Assembly: GCA_020061685.1 (NCBI GenBank)
Contig: JAGUXU010000086.1
Coordinates: 1-8,054 of the forward strand
Source: Candidatus Omnitrophota bacterium
GTDB lineage: Bacteria > Omnitrophota > Gorgyraeia > Pluralincolimonadales > Pluralincolimonadaceae
DNA length: 8,054 nucleotides
Direction of reading: 5' to 3'
Below the pieces are notes generated by a model that was given only the letters and a program-made list of their open reading frames with translations, had not been told where the DNA came from and searched no databases. The translations under genes and the position numbers were made by a program. This document shows positions 1 to 5,609 of the stretch, piece by piece; positions within the stretch are counted from its first letter, which is position 1, and each line of letters begins with the position of its first letter.

Positions 1-272
1 CATTCGGGAGAGCCACAGTGACGAACAATCCCAAACCGGGGCCTGACGGCCTAAGGTTGGGACGAAGTGAAACGCGGCAATCTCTACGCGGAGCAAGGCC
101 AAATAGGCCCCGACTTTAGAACGGCCCGTTCTATAAAGTTGTCGGGGCGGGTTGGCTGCTTGAGCCCGTGAGCAATCGCGGGACTAGATGGATGACCGTC
201 GCCCCGAAGCTGGAACTTCTATGAAGTTTCTGCATTCGGGGAGACAAAACTCGGCTTATAGACCTGCCCATC
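1..272 (+). ncRNA. rnpB: RNase P RNA, 5'-truncated by the window edge
   Basis: This is the catalytic RNA of RNase P, which removes the 5' leader from pre-tRNAs. The bacterial type A core is recognisable. A P12 hairpin lies at about 29-63, and the GTGAAAC element of conserved region III is at 67-73. The hallmark GAGCAAGGCCAAATAGG is at 91-106, followed by a P15-P17 arm at about 106-147. The GGGTTGG loop (149-155) holds the GGU that pairs with the tRNA CCA end, and GGCTGCTTGAGCC follows. P18 is at 165-182. The 3' core has TAGATGGATGACCGTC (185-200) and ACTCGGCTTATAG (249-261). The 3' arm of P1 is about GACCTGCCC (261-269), so the exact end is uncertain by a few bases. P1-P9 and the 5' arm of P4 lie upstream of the window. 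Two peculiarities: no P13/P14 hairpins are visible, and P19 (202-241) is long. No rho-independent terminator follows, and the next gene starts about 35 nt on. Confidence 0.93.
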
Positions 273-307
273 TTATAAAATTCAAACGAAAAACAAAGGA
301 CAAAATT

Positions 308-673
308 ATGGCCGGCATAGAAAGCCGCGGCGGCACAAGGGTGGGCATTAACGCTACGGCGATGGTGGAAGTCGATAAAGCGATGAAGGAACAGGTCCGT
401 ATTCTGCGCGAACCGCAGAAGGTCGTCATCGCCGATGTGAGCGCCGTAGGATTGGGGATCTTGTCTCCGGTCTTTCTGCCCAAAGGGGCGATACTGGAGA
501 TCAGGATGGAGTCGGCCATCTTTAGTTTCGATAAGCCTATAACCATAAAAGGCGAGGTCCGTTATTGCAGGCCGGCGAAAGAAGGCAGTTATAAAGTGGG
601 GATAAAATTTGTCGAGGTGGAAAGCGATATATTGAGTAAGATCAAGGAGTATGTGACCAAAAGCGGCCAATAA
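308..673 (+). CDS. PilZ domain protein, probable c-di-GMP receptor
   Basis: This 121-residue protein is a stand-alone PilZ domain, a small beta-barrel that binds cyclic di-GMP and passes the signal to a partner. Both ligand motifs are intact: RxxxR as R7-G-G-T-R11, and DxSxxG as D43-V-S45-A-V-G48. The typical late strand YKVGIKF is at 95-101. No signal peptide or membrane segment is seen, so it is cytoplasmic. The start at 308 is chosen because AAAGGA lies 7 nt upstream. A longer in-frame start at 188 would run through conserved RNase P RNA and is unlikely. The stop overlaps the start of the next gene by one base (TAATG), which implies translational coupling with the PilT/PilU-like ATPase. 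The likely role is c-di-GMP control of pilus retraction. The domain call is firm; the partner is inferred from gene order alone. Confidence 0.9.
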   Translation: MAGIESRGGTRVGINATAMVEVDKAMKEQVRILREPQKVVIADVSAVGLGILSPVFLPKGAILEIRMESAIFSFDKPITIKGEVRYCRPAKEGSYKVGIKFVEVESDILSKIKEYVTKSGQ

Positions 674-1764
674 TGGAAATAAAAAAGATATTCAAATCGA
701 TGATAGATGCAGGGGCTTCCGATCTGTTGCTGAAAGTTGGAAGCCCCGCTAGTTTACGGGTAGACGGCCTGCTCAAGCCCCTGGAAGGCGGCGCTCTTTC
801 CGAAGACGATATGCGGAAGGCCATCGCCGCGGTCTTAACCGATGCCCAGAAGAAAGTCTACGAAAAGAGCCTCGAGGTGGATTTTGCGGTAAACATCGAA
901 GACCTCGGCAGGTTCAGGGGCAGCGTATTTAATCAGAAAGGCCTGCCCGGAGCGGTCTTCCGTTACATAAAGAGCGACGCGCAATCCTTTGAGTCGCTGA
1001 GCCTTCCTGCCAAGGTCTTAAGCAAGATCTCGCTCGAGAAGAGAGGGATGATCCTGGTGACCGGCGCCACAGGAAGCGGCAAGTCGACGACGATAGCCAG
1101 CATGATCGAATATATAAATCAGAGCATGCCCTATCATATAATCACGATAGAAGACCCCATTGAATTCACCTTCAAGGATAATAAATCCGTCGTCGAACAG
1201 AGGGAATTGGGCTTCGATACGCCCTCGTATCTCGAGGCCCTGAAGCACGTGATGTATCAGAGCCCGGACGTGATATTCATCGGGAACATCCGTGACCAGG
1301 ATACGATGTCAGCGGCGATGAACGCCGCCGAGACAGGCCAGCTGGTCTTAAGCACTATCCATTCGATAAATACCACACAGACCATCGAGCGTATCGTGAA
1401 TTTTTACCCGCCGTACCAGCATCAGGAAGTAAGGATACAGCTCTCGCTTCTCTTAAAGGGAGTGATATCGCAGCGGCTGGTGCCGGTTTCCGGAGACAAA
1501 GGAAGGATCCCGGCATGCGAGGTCATGCTGCTTACCCCGACGATAGCCGGCCTGATACGGGAAGGAAAGACAAACGAGATGATAAGCTACATCGAGGACG
1601 GAAGATTGTTCGGTATGGAGACCTTCGACCAGTGCCTTGCCCGCCTATGCCTCGAGAAGAAGATCGCCGTTGAAGAAGCCAGGAGATTCTGCGATTCGGA
1701 AGCGGTCCTGGACCTCGCCTTAAAAGGTATAAAGCGCACCGAGCGCGGCCTCGAAAAACATTAA
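673..1764 (+). CDS. PilT/PilU-family type IV pilus retraction ATPase-like protein
   Basis: This 363-residue cytoplasmic hexameric ATPase belongs to the secretion-ATPase superfamily that powers type IV pilus retraction. An N-terminal PAS-like domain (about 1-100, with ASDLLLKVG near 14-22) precedes the RecA-like domain. Walker A is G131-A-T-G-S-G-K137-S-T. The Asp box is ITIEDPIEF with E160 and E164. The Walker B region is IFIGNIRD with N205 where the family has the catalytic Glu. The His box reads TGQL...TIHS, with Gln at 223 and His at 230. The downstream NFYPP, VISQRLVP and GMETFDQCL segments look closer to PilU than to PilT. The start overlaps the PilZ stop by one base, and the length matches the family (about 340-380). 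No pilB, pilC or pilin gene is visible. The superfamily is certain. Given N205 and Q223, it may be an accessory or weakly active subunit, which is inference. Confidence 0.9.
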   Translation: MEIKKIFKSMIDAGASDLLLKVGSPASLRVDGLLKPLEGGALSEDDMRKAIAAVLTDAQKKVYEKSLEVDFAVNIEDLGRFRGSVFNQKGLPGAVFRYIKSDAQSFESLSLPAKVLSKISLEKRGMILVTGATGSGKSTTIASMIEYINQSMPYHIITIEDPIEFTFKDNKSVVEQRELGFDTPSYLEALKHVMYQSPDVIFIGNIRDQDTMSAAMNAAETGQLVLSTIHSINTTQTIERIVNFYPPYQHQEVRIQLSLLLKGVISQRLVPVSGDKGRIPACEVMLLTPTIAGLIREGKTNEMISYIEDGRLFGMETFDQCLARLCLEKKIAVEEARRFCDSEAVLDLALKGIKRTERGLEKH

Positions 1765-1819
1765 ACCTCCGCAGTAAATCCAACCATATTAATCCATAAC
1801 CCTAAATCCTATCGCAAAA

Positions 1820-1870
1820 GATCCCTCGGCCTCCGGCCTCGGGATCAAGAAAATTCAAAGAATTTTCTTG
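1820..1870. terminator. Tandem inverted repeats downstream of the pilT-like gene
   Basis: There are two adjacent hairpins. The first (1820-1846) pairs GATCCC with GGGATC and GGCC with GGCC, with a 2x2 internal mismatch and a TCC loop. The second (1846-1870) is a perfect 11-bp repeat, CAAGAAAATTC and GAATTTTCTTG, around AAA. The GC-rich hairpin lacks a T-run on the + strand; read on the - strand it is followed by TTTT. It may therefore be a bidirectional terminator, or a dispersed palindromic unit. The right arm of the second hairpin contains the first three bases of the mraZ -35 box. Termination is inferred from position after the gene at 1764. Confidence 0.4.
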
Positions 1871-1896
1871 ACAAGGGTGGGGGGCTGGGGTATACT
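1868..1896 (+). promoter_or_regulatory. Sigma-70 promoter of the mraZ/dcw operon
   Basis: The -35 box is TTGACA (1868-1873, consensus) and the -10 box is TATACT (1891-1896, one mismatch), separated by the optimal 17 bp. Transcription should start near 1902-1904, giving a leader of about 180 nt before mraZ. The spacer is extreme: 13 of 17 bases are G on the + strand. It is the only strong promoter I see in the window, so it probably drives the whole dcw run. Confidence 0.8.
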
Positions 1897-1909
1897 TTCC
1901 AGTGTCAGG

Positions 1910-1934
1910 TGGGGCAAAGTGGTTTAAAGTGGAG
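1910..1934 (+). promoter_or_regulatory. Candidate MraZ operator, three TGGNN repeats
   Basis: Three TGGNN units start at 1910 (TGGGG), 1920 (TGGTT) and 1930 (TGGAG), exactly 10 bp apart, with 5-nt spacers CAAAG and TAAAG. This matches the layout reported for the E. coli MraZ site (three TGGGN repeats with 5-nt spacers). The AAAGTGG core of units 2 and 3 also resembles the site reported for mycoplasma MraZ. The repeats lie just downstream of the -10 box, over the start of transcription, where a bound MraZ ring would repress its own operon. Confidence 0.75.
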
Positions 1935-1937
1935 GAT

Positions 1938-2055
1938 AAGGTTGTGGATCCCGAAAATGCCTTTGTCGGGGAGCCCTCGCAAGAGGGAAAGGCAAAGATA
2001 AAGAGGCCGTAGCCGGTCCTTATAAATTTAGGGGTCCACAACCTTTAATTTTTAT
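1938..2055 (+). promoter_or_regulatory. Structured mraZ 5' leader, possible attenuator or unknown RNA motif
   Basis: A 15-bp helix (1938-1952 with 2031-2045, one G.U pair) closes a compact domain. Inside are two arms. Arm one is GCCTTT/AAAGGC (1959-1964 with 1988-1993), then a 9-nt one-sided bulge (1965-1973), then CCCTC-GCAA-GAGGG (1974-1987) capped by a GNRA tetraloop. Arm two is AGGCCG/CGG(T)CCT (2004-2020). The junctions are A/U-rich. The 3' strand of the closing helix runs into TTTAATTTTTAT (2044-2055), so the domain could act as a terminator. An alternative hairpin pairing 1949-1954 with 1966-1971 competes with both the inner closing helix and the first arm. I do not recognise it as a known riboswitch class. 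The mraZ ribosome site lies 15 nt past the T-rich tract. Confidence 0.6.
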
Positions 2056-2082
2056 AGATAGCAAAACGCGAAGGATAAAGCG

Positions 2083-2532
2083 ATGTTCTACGGCGAGTAC
2101 GAACATACTATCGACAGAAAAGGCAGGATCATCATCCCCTCGAAGTTCAGAGAGGTATTCAAGGAACATTTTGTAGAAAAATTTTACGTGACAAGAGGGC
2201 TGGATAAATGCCTCTTCGTATTCGCCGAGGACGAATGGCGCCTTCAGGAACAGAAATTCAAGTCGATGTCGTTTACCAAAGCGGAGTCAAGGAAGTTCAA
2301 CCGCCTCTATTTTTCCGGCGCGGTTGATGTCACTTGCGACAGGCAGGGGAGGATACTCCTGCCGCAATACCTGAAGGATTACGCGGGCATAAAACATAAC
2401 ATAATGATAGTCGGCGTCTCGAACAGGATAGAGATATGGGCGAAGGACGAGTGGCGTAAGTATTATGAAGGCGCGATGCCCACTTTCGAGAAGACCGCCG
2501 AAAATCTGCTCGATTTGGAAGAGAAAGGCTAA
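2083..2532 (+). CDS. mraZ: Transcriptional regulator MraZ
   Basis: MraZ is the DNA-binding repressor at the head of dcw clusters; it forms rings of swapped AbrB-like folds and controls its own operon. This copy has 149 residues, normal for the family. The two DxxGR signatures are D11-R-K-G-R-I-I-I-P19 and D86-R-Q-G-R-I-L-L-P94, one per SpoVT/AbrB-like half. The N-terminus FYGEYEHTID is typical. AAGGA at 2071-2075 lies 7 nt before the ATG. Three 10-bp-phased repeats in its promoter region match a MraZ operator, which supports autoregulation. Its last codons hold the only plausible Shine-Dalgarno sequence for rsmH, so the two are probably translationally coupled. Confidence 0.97.
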   Translation: MFYGEYEHTIDRKGRIIIPSKFREVFKEHFVEKFYVTRGLDKCLFVFAEDEWRLQEQKFKSMSFTKAESRKFNRLYFSGAVDVTCDRQGRILLPQYLKDYAGIKHNIMIVGVSNRIEIWAKDEWRKYYEGAMPTFEKTAENLLDLEEKG

Positions 2533-2549
2533 AGATCAGCGGGGAGATT
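2521..2549 (+). promoter_or_regulatory. rsmH translation start region with a non-canonical start codon
   Basis: Upstream of the conserved HRPVLL segment (from 2553) the rsmH frame is open back to a TGA at 2466-2468, yet that stretch holds no ATG, GTG or TTG. The best start is ATC at 2535: GAGAAAGG (2521-2528) places AAAGG 6 nt before it, and the mraZ TAA (2530-2532) sits in between, as expected for reinitiation. ATT at 2547 is the alternative, but GGGGAG (2541-2546) directly abuts it, which is too close for a ribosome site. Confidence 0.55.
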
Positions 2550-3437
2550 TTACATAGGCCCGTTCTTTTAAAAGAGGTAATTGAGGCGCTGGAACCCGCG
2601 CCCGGAAAGATCATCGTCGATTGCACCGTAGGCCTCGGCGGGCATGCCGAGGCTATCCTCGAGAAGATCGTGCCGGGCGGCAGGCTCATCGGCATAGACA
2701 AAGATGCCGAAGCGCTTGAGATCGCGAAGGACAGATTAAAAAAGTTCCGGGAATCGATTATATTGGTCCACGACAGCTTTGATGATCTGAGAGCGATCTT
2801 TGAAAAGTCGGGTATAGAAAAGGCCGACGGCTTCCTCTTCGACCTGGGGGTCTCGTCGCTGCAGCTTGACAGCGCGGACCGCGGATTCAGCTTCCGGTAT
2901 GATGCGCCTCTGGATATGCGCATGGACAAGGAAGGCCCGTTGAGCGCCTACGATATCGTTAACGGCTCCGGCGAGGCTGAACTGTCCTGGATCCTCGAAC
3001 ATTACGGCGAGGAACGGTTCAGCCGCCGGATCGCAAAAGCGATAGCGGCCCGGAGGAAGATAGCGCCGATCGGGAGGACCGGAGAATTGGTCGAGACCAT
3101 CCTTCGCGCCGTGCCGTATAAGGGAAGGCACGGCAGGGTCCACCCGGCGACGAGGACGTTCCAGGCCTTACGGATCGCGGTCAACAAAGAACTGGCCGCC
3201 CTGGAGAAGGCGCTTGACGAAGCGATAGGGCTCCTAAGGTCTTCGGGTCTGATATGCGTCATATCATATCATTCTCTGGAAGACAGGATAGTCAAGAATA
3301 AGTTTAAGGAGGCCAAGGCCGGCGGCACCTTGGAATTGATCTATAAGAAACCCCTGACTCCCGGGGAAGCGGAGATAGGGGAGAACCCGAGGTCGCGTAG
3401 CGCGAAGATGCGCCTCGCAAGGAGAACAAAGGATTAA
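2535..3437 (+). CDS. rsmH: 16S rRNA (cytosine-1402 N4)-methyltransferase RsmH
   Basis: RsmH (MraW) uses S-adenosylmethionine to N4-methylate C1402 in the 16S rRNA decoding centre. From the ATC start it has 300 residues, close to the usual 300-315. Motifs in order: HRPVLLKEV near 7-15; the SAM-binding loop D29-C-T-V-G33-L-G-G-H37; GRLIGID ending at D55; FDLGVSS at 102-108; RGFSFR at 116-121; HPATRTFQALRI at 203-214; and SYHSLEDRIVK at 244-254. The C-terminal NPRSRSAKMR signature is present. A GTG at 2670 would remove the SAM-binding loop and cannot be the true start. The gene begins 2 nt after the mraZ stop and ends 2 nt before the ftsL-like gene, as in classical dcw operons. Function is certain; the start codon is not. 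Confidence 0.95.
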   Translation: MSGEILHRPVLLKEVIEALEPAPGKIIVDCTVGLGGHAEAILEKIVPGGRLIGIDKDAEALEIAKDRLKKFRESIILVHDSFDDLRAIFEKSGIEKADGFLFDLGVSSLQLDSADRGFSFRYDAPLDMRMDKEGPLSAYDIVNGSGEAELSWILEHYGEERFSRRIAKAIAARRKIAPIGRTGELVETILRAVPYKGRHGRVHPATRTFQALRIAVNKELAALEKALDEAIGLLRSSGLICVISYHSLEDRIVKNKFKEAKAGGTLELIYKKPLTPGEAEIGENPRSRSAKMRLARRTKD

Positions 3438-3439
3438 GG

Positions 3440-3823
3440 ATGAAAGTTTACAAGTTTTTGGCTACAACGATAGCGGTTACGGCGGTGGCGCTGATATATG
3501 TCAGCCAGCAGACGGCGCTTGTCCGCCTCAGTTATGATATAAAATATAAAGAGAAGTCCTATTCGGAGCTCCTTGACCGCAACAAGATTTTATTATATAA
3601 TGTAAGGCAATTGGAATCACCGGCGCGGCTGGAACAGGCGCTGCTGGCGAAGAAGATGAAGTTAGAGATACCCTCGAAAGAACGTGTGATCCTGGTCTCC
3701 GCGGGCGTCGAGAGGTCAAGCAATGTCAAGACCGCGGTCGGAATATTCGGAAAGATACGGCAGATAACCGCAAGCCTGTTTACCTTAGGTCCTGAAGCCC
3801 AGGCAAGACCTGTCGTTAAATAG
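3440..3823 (+). CDS. ftsL: FtsL-like cell division protein (bitopic, coiled coil)
   Basis: This 127-residue protein sits between rsmH and ftsI, the canonical position of ftsL. FtsL is a bitopic inner-membrane protein that pairs with FtsB/DivIC and activates septal FtsWI. One membrane segment is seen at about 5-21 after a short K-containing cytoplasmic stub. A heptad-like coiled-coil region follows at about 28-73, then a C-terminal tail of roughly 45 residues. The family diverges strongly in sequence, so the call rests on topology and synteny. AAAGGA at 3428-3433 lies 6 nt before the ATG, inside the end of rsmH, so translation is probably coupled. A generic septum-formation-initiator (FtsB/DivIC-like) protein is the alternative. 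Confidence 0.8.
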   Translation: MKVYKFLATTIAVTAVALIYVSQQTALVRLSYDIKYKEKSYSELLDRNKILLYNVRQLESPARLEQALLAKKMKLEIPSKERVILVSAGVERSSNVKTAVGIFGKIRQITASLFTLGPEAQARPVVK

Positions 3824-3838
3824 ATAGATTTATAAAAT

Positions 3839-3870
3839 ACCCTTTATGATTTCCGCCGAACAAAAAGGGT
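3839..3870 (+). other. Small hairpin upstream of ftsI
   Basis: ACCCTTT (3839-3845) pairs perfectly with AAAGGGT (3864-3870) across an 18-nt loop, in the 57-nt gap between ftsL and ftsI. The right arm includes AAAAGGG, one of two possible ribosome-binding sequences for ftsI; the other, GGA at 3872-3874, is weaker but better spaced. Seven bp with a long loop is modest and could be chance. Confidence 0.3.
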
Positions 3871-3880
3871 TGGATATATC

Positions 3881-5608
3881 GTGTATAATAGAGCCCATAA
3901 AACCCGCCTTAATCTCGTTTTTTCTTTATTCATCTGTTTATTAAGCCTCCTGTTGATTCGCGTCCTCTACCTTCAGCTTGCTCGCGCCCATAATTTCGCC
4001 GCTCTCGCCAAGAAACAGCATACCGCTATAACCGAACTCCAGCCGAAGCGCGGTTCTATATACGACAGGAATATGCAGCCTTTGGCCGTTTCCCTGAACC
4101 TGGATTCTGTCTTCGCGAACGCGCGGGAGGTCAAGAACAAGAAGGGCGCCGCGCGCTCTCTCTCCTTGGCCCTGGGCTTAAGCGAAGGCTTTGTGCTCGA
4201 ACGCCTGAACAGGGACAAAGGTTTCATCTGGCTTAAGCGCAAGATAAGTCCCGCCGAATCAAAACGCGTAAAGGACCTCAAGATCAAAGGCATCGAACTA
4301 GTGAAGGAACCCAAGAGGGTCTATCCCAACGCCTCGCTCGCCAGCCAGGTGGTGGGTTATGCCGGGACAGACAATAAGGGCCTGGAGGGGCTCGAGCTCT
4401 TATACGACCAATACCTTAAGGGGGCGCCCGGATACCGCGCCACTTTCAGGGACGCGAGGCGCCGCGAGATAGCGTCCTTTGAGTATGAATATTATCCCTC
4501 GGTCGACGGTTTCGACCTGGTGCTTACGATAGACGAGATAATACAGCACATAGCCGAGCGCGAGATAGACAGGGCGGTAAAGGATTACCACCCGATAGGC
4601 GCCTCCATAATAGTGATGGACCCGAAGACCGGCGATATATTGGCGCTCTCCAGCCGTCCCACCTTCGACCTGAACGCGTTCGAGAAAGTGACACCCGACA
4701 AGAAGAGGGACCGCGCCGTTACGGATGTGTTCGAGCCCGGTTCGATATTCAAGATAGTCACCGCTTCCGCGGCGCTTGAGAAAAAGAAGGTGGGATTACA
4801 GGACAAATTTTTTTGTGAGAACGGGCAATGGAAACACGCGGGAGGAAAAGTCCTGCATGACCATAAGCCGCACGGCTGGCTCACCTTCAGGCAGGTCATC
4901 GAAAAATCTTCCAATATAGGCACGGTAAAGGTAGCGCAGAAATTGGGCGCTTCCGAATTATACGGCTCCATCAGGCAGTTCGGGTTCGGCGACCTTACGG
5001 CCATAGACCTGCCCGGCGAAGTGCCGGGATTCATCCGCCCGCCGTCCAGATGGTCGGGTACCTCTATATACGCGATCCCGATGGGCCAGGAGGTAACGGT
5101 CACACCCATCCAGATGGCGTGCGCCATGTCCGTCATAGCCAACGGCGGAGAACTGATGAGGCCGCGTGTAGTGGAGACCATACAGGACAAGCACGGCGAG
5201 ATCATAAAGTCCTTTGAGCCGGCCGTCGTAAGGCGCGTCCTCTCGGAGTCCACGGCGGCGACCATGAGGGACATCTTAAGCGGTGTCGTCTCGGACGGGA
5301 CCGGACAATTGGCGAGGGTAGAAGGGTATAAGGTGGCGGGCAAGACCGGCACCTCTCAGAAGATAGAGAACGGCGCTTATTCGCATTCCAAGTTCATCGG
5401 GTCGTTTATCGGATTCGCGCCGGCGGAAGACCCAAGGATAGTCGTGGTCGTGGTCTTAGATCAGCCGCACCCGCTTTACTACGGCGGCGTGGTCGCCGCG
5501 CCCGTATTCAGCAGGGTCACGCGGGACACCTTGCGGTATTTGGATATCAAACCCGAAAGGCTGACAGAGGTCAAGAGGGAAGTCGAGCTCTCCAGCGTAG
5601 AGGATTAA
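3881..5608 (+). CDS. ftsI: Peptidoglycan D,D-transpeptidase FtsI (class B PBP)
   Basis: This septal transpeptidase cross-links peptidoglycan in complex with FtsW. It has 575 residues. A short cytoplasmic N-terminus leads to a membrane anchor at about 11-33. The PBP dimerisation domain follows, with RGSIYDRN at 57-64. The penicillin-binding domain (about 235-555) carries all three active-site motifs: S288-I-F-K291 (nucleophile S288), S343-S-N345 and K488-T-G490-T. No PASTA repeats are present, which separates it from Gram-positive PBP2x and SpoVD types with PASTA tails. The start is GTG at 3881; the residues that follow match the family's N-terminus and no upstream start fits better. It ends 1 nt before murE. 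The FtsI/SpoVD family is certain; the septal role is inferred from location. Confidence 0.96.
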   Translation: MYNRAHKTRLNLVFSLFICLLSLLLIRVLYLQLARAHNFAALAKKQHTAITELQPKRGSIYDRNMQPLAVSLNLDSVFANAREVKNKKGAARSLSLALGLSEGFVLERLNRDKGFIWLKRKISPAESKRVKDLKIKGIELVKEPKRVYPNASLASQVVGYAGTDNKGLEGLELLYDQYLKGAPGYRATFRDARRREIASFEYEYYPSVDGFDLVLTIDEIIQHIAEREIDRAVKDYHPIGASIIVMDPKTGDILALSSRPTFDLNAFEKVTPDKKRDRAVTDVFEPGSIFKIVTASAALEKKKVGLQDKFFCENGQWKHAGGKVLHDHKPHGWLTFRQVIEKSSNIGTVKVAQKLGASELYGSIRQFGFGDLTAIDLPGEVPGFIRPPSRWSGTSIYAIPMGQEVTVTPIQMACAMSVIANGGELMRPRVVETIQDKHGEIIKSFEPAVVRRVLSESTAATMRDILSGVVSDGTGQLARVEGYKVAGKTGTSQKIENGAYSHSKFIGSFIGFAPAEDPRIVVVVVLDQPHPLYYGGVVAAPVFSRVTRDTLRYLDIKPERLTEVKREVELSSVED

Positions 5609-5609
5609 A

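Noticed and set aside
188..307. N-terminal extension of the PilZ gene from an upstream ATG at 188
   Set aside because: These bases are conserved RNase P RNA (P18-P19 junction, P4 and P1 3' strands), and a good ribosome site precedes the ATG at 308.
1802..2041. 79-codon open frame on the - strand in the mraZ upstream region
   Set aside because: It covers the promoter, operator and leader, has no family resemblance, and its composition follows the palindromes.
1938..2045. c-di-GMP-I (GEMM) riboswitch in the mraZ leader, suggested by the GNRA-capped arm and the nearby PilZ gene
   Set aside because: The conserved core of the class cannot be matched; only the general three-way shape and scattered short strings agree.
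2670..2672. GTG at 2670 as the rsmH start
   Set aside because: It would remove HRPVLL and the SAM-binding GLGGH loop, which are plainly encoded in frame upstream.
3870..3889. Possible ftsI promoter with TATAAT at 3884-3889
   Set aside because: No -35 box lies at 16-18 bp (that position is A-rich), the TG is not in the extended -10 register, and the hexamer is inside the first codons of ftsI.
4585..5352. 255-codon - strand open frame opposite ftsI
   Set aside because: It is a shadow of the ftsI coding sequence, whose active-site motifs are all on the + strand.
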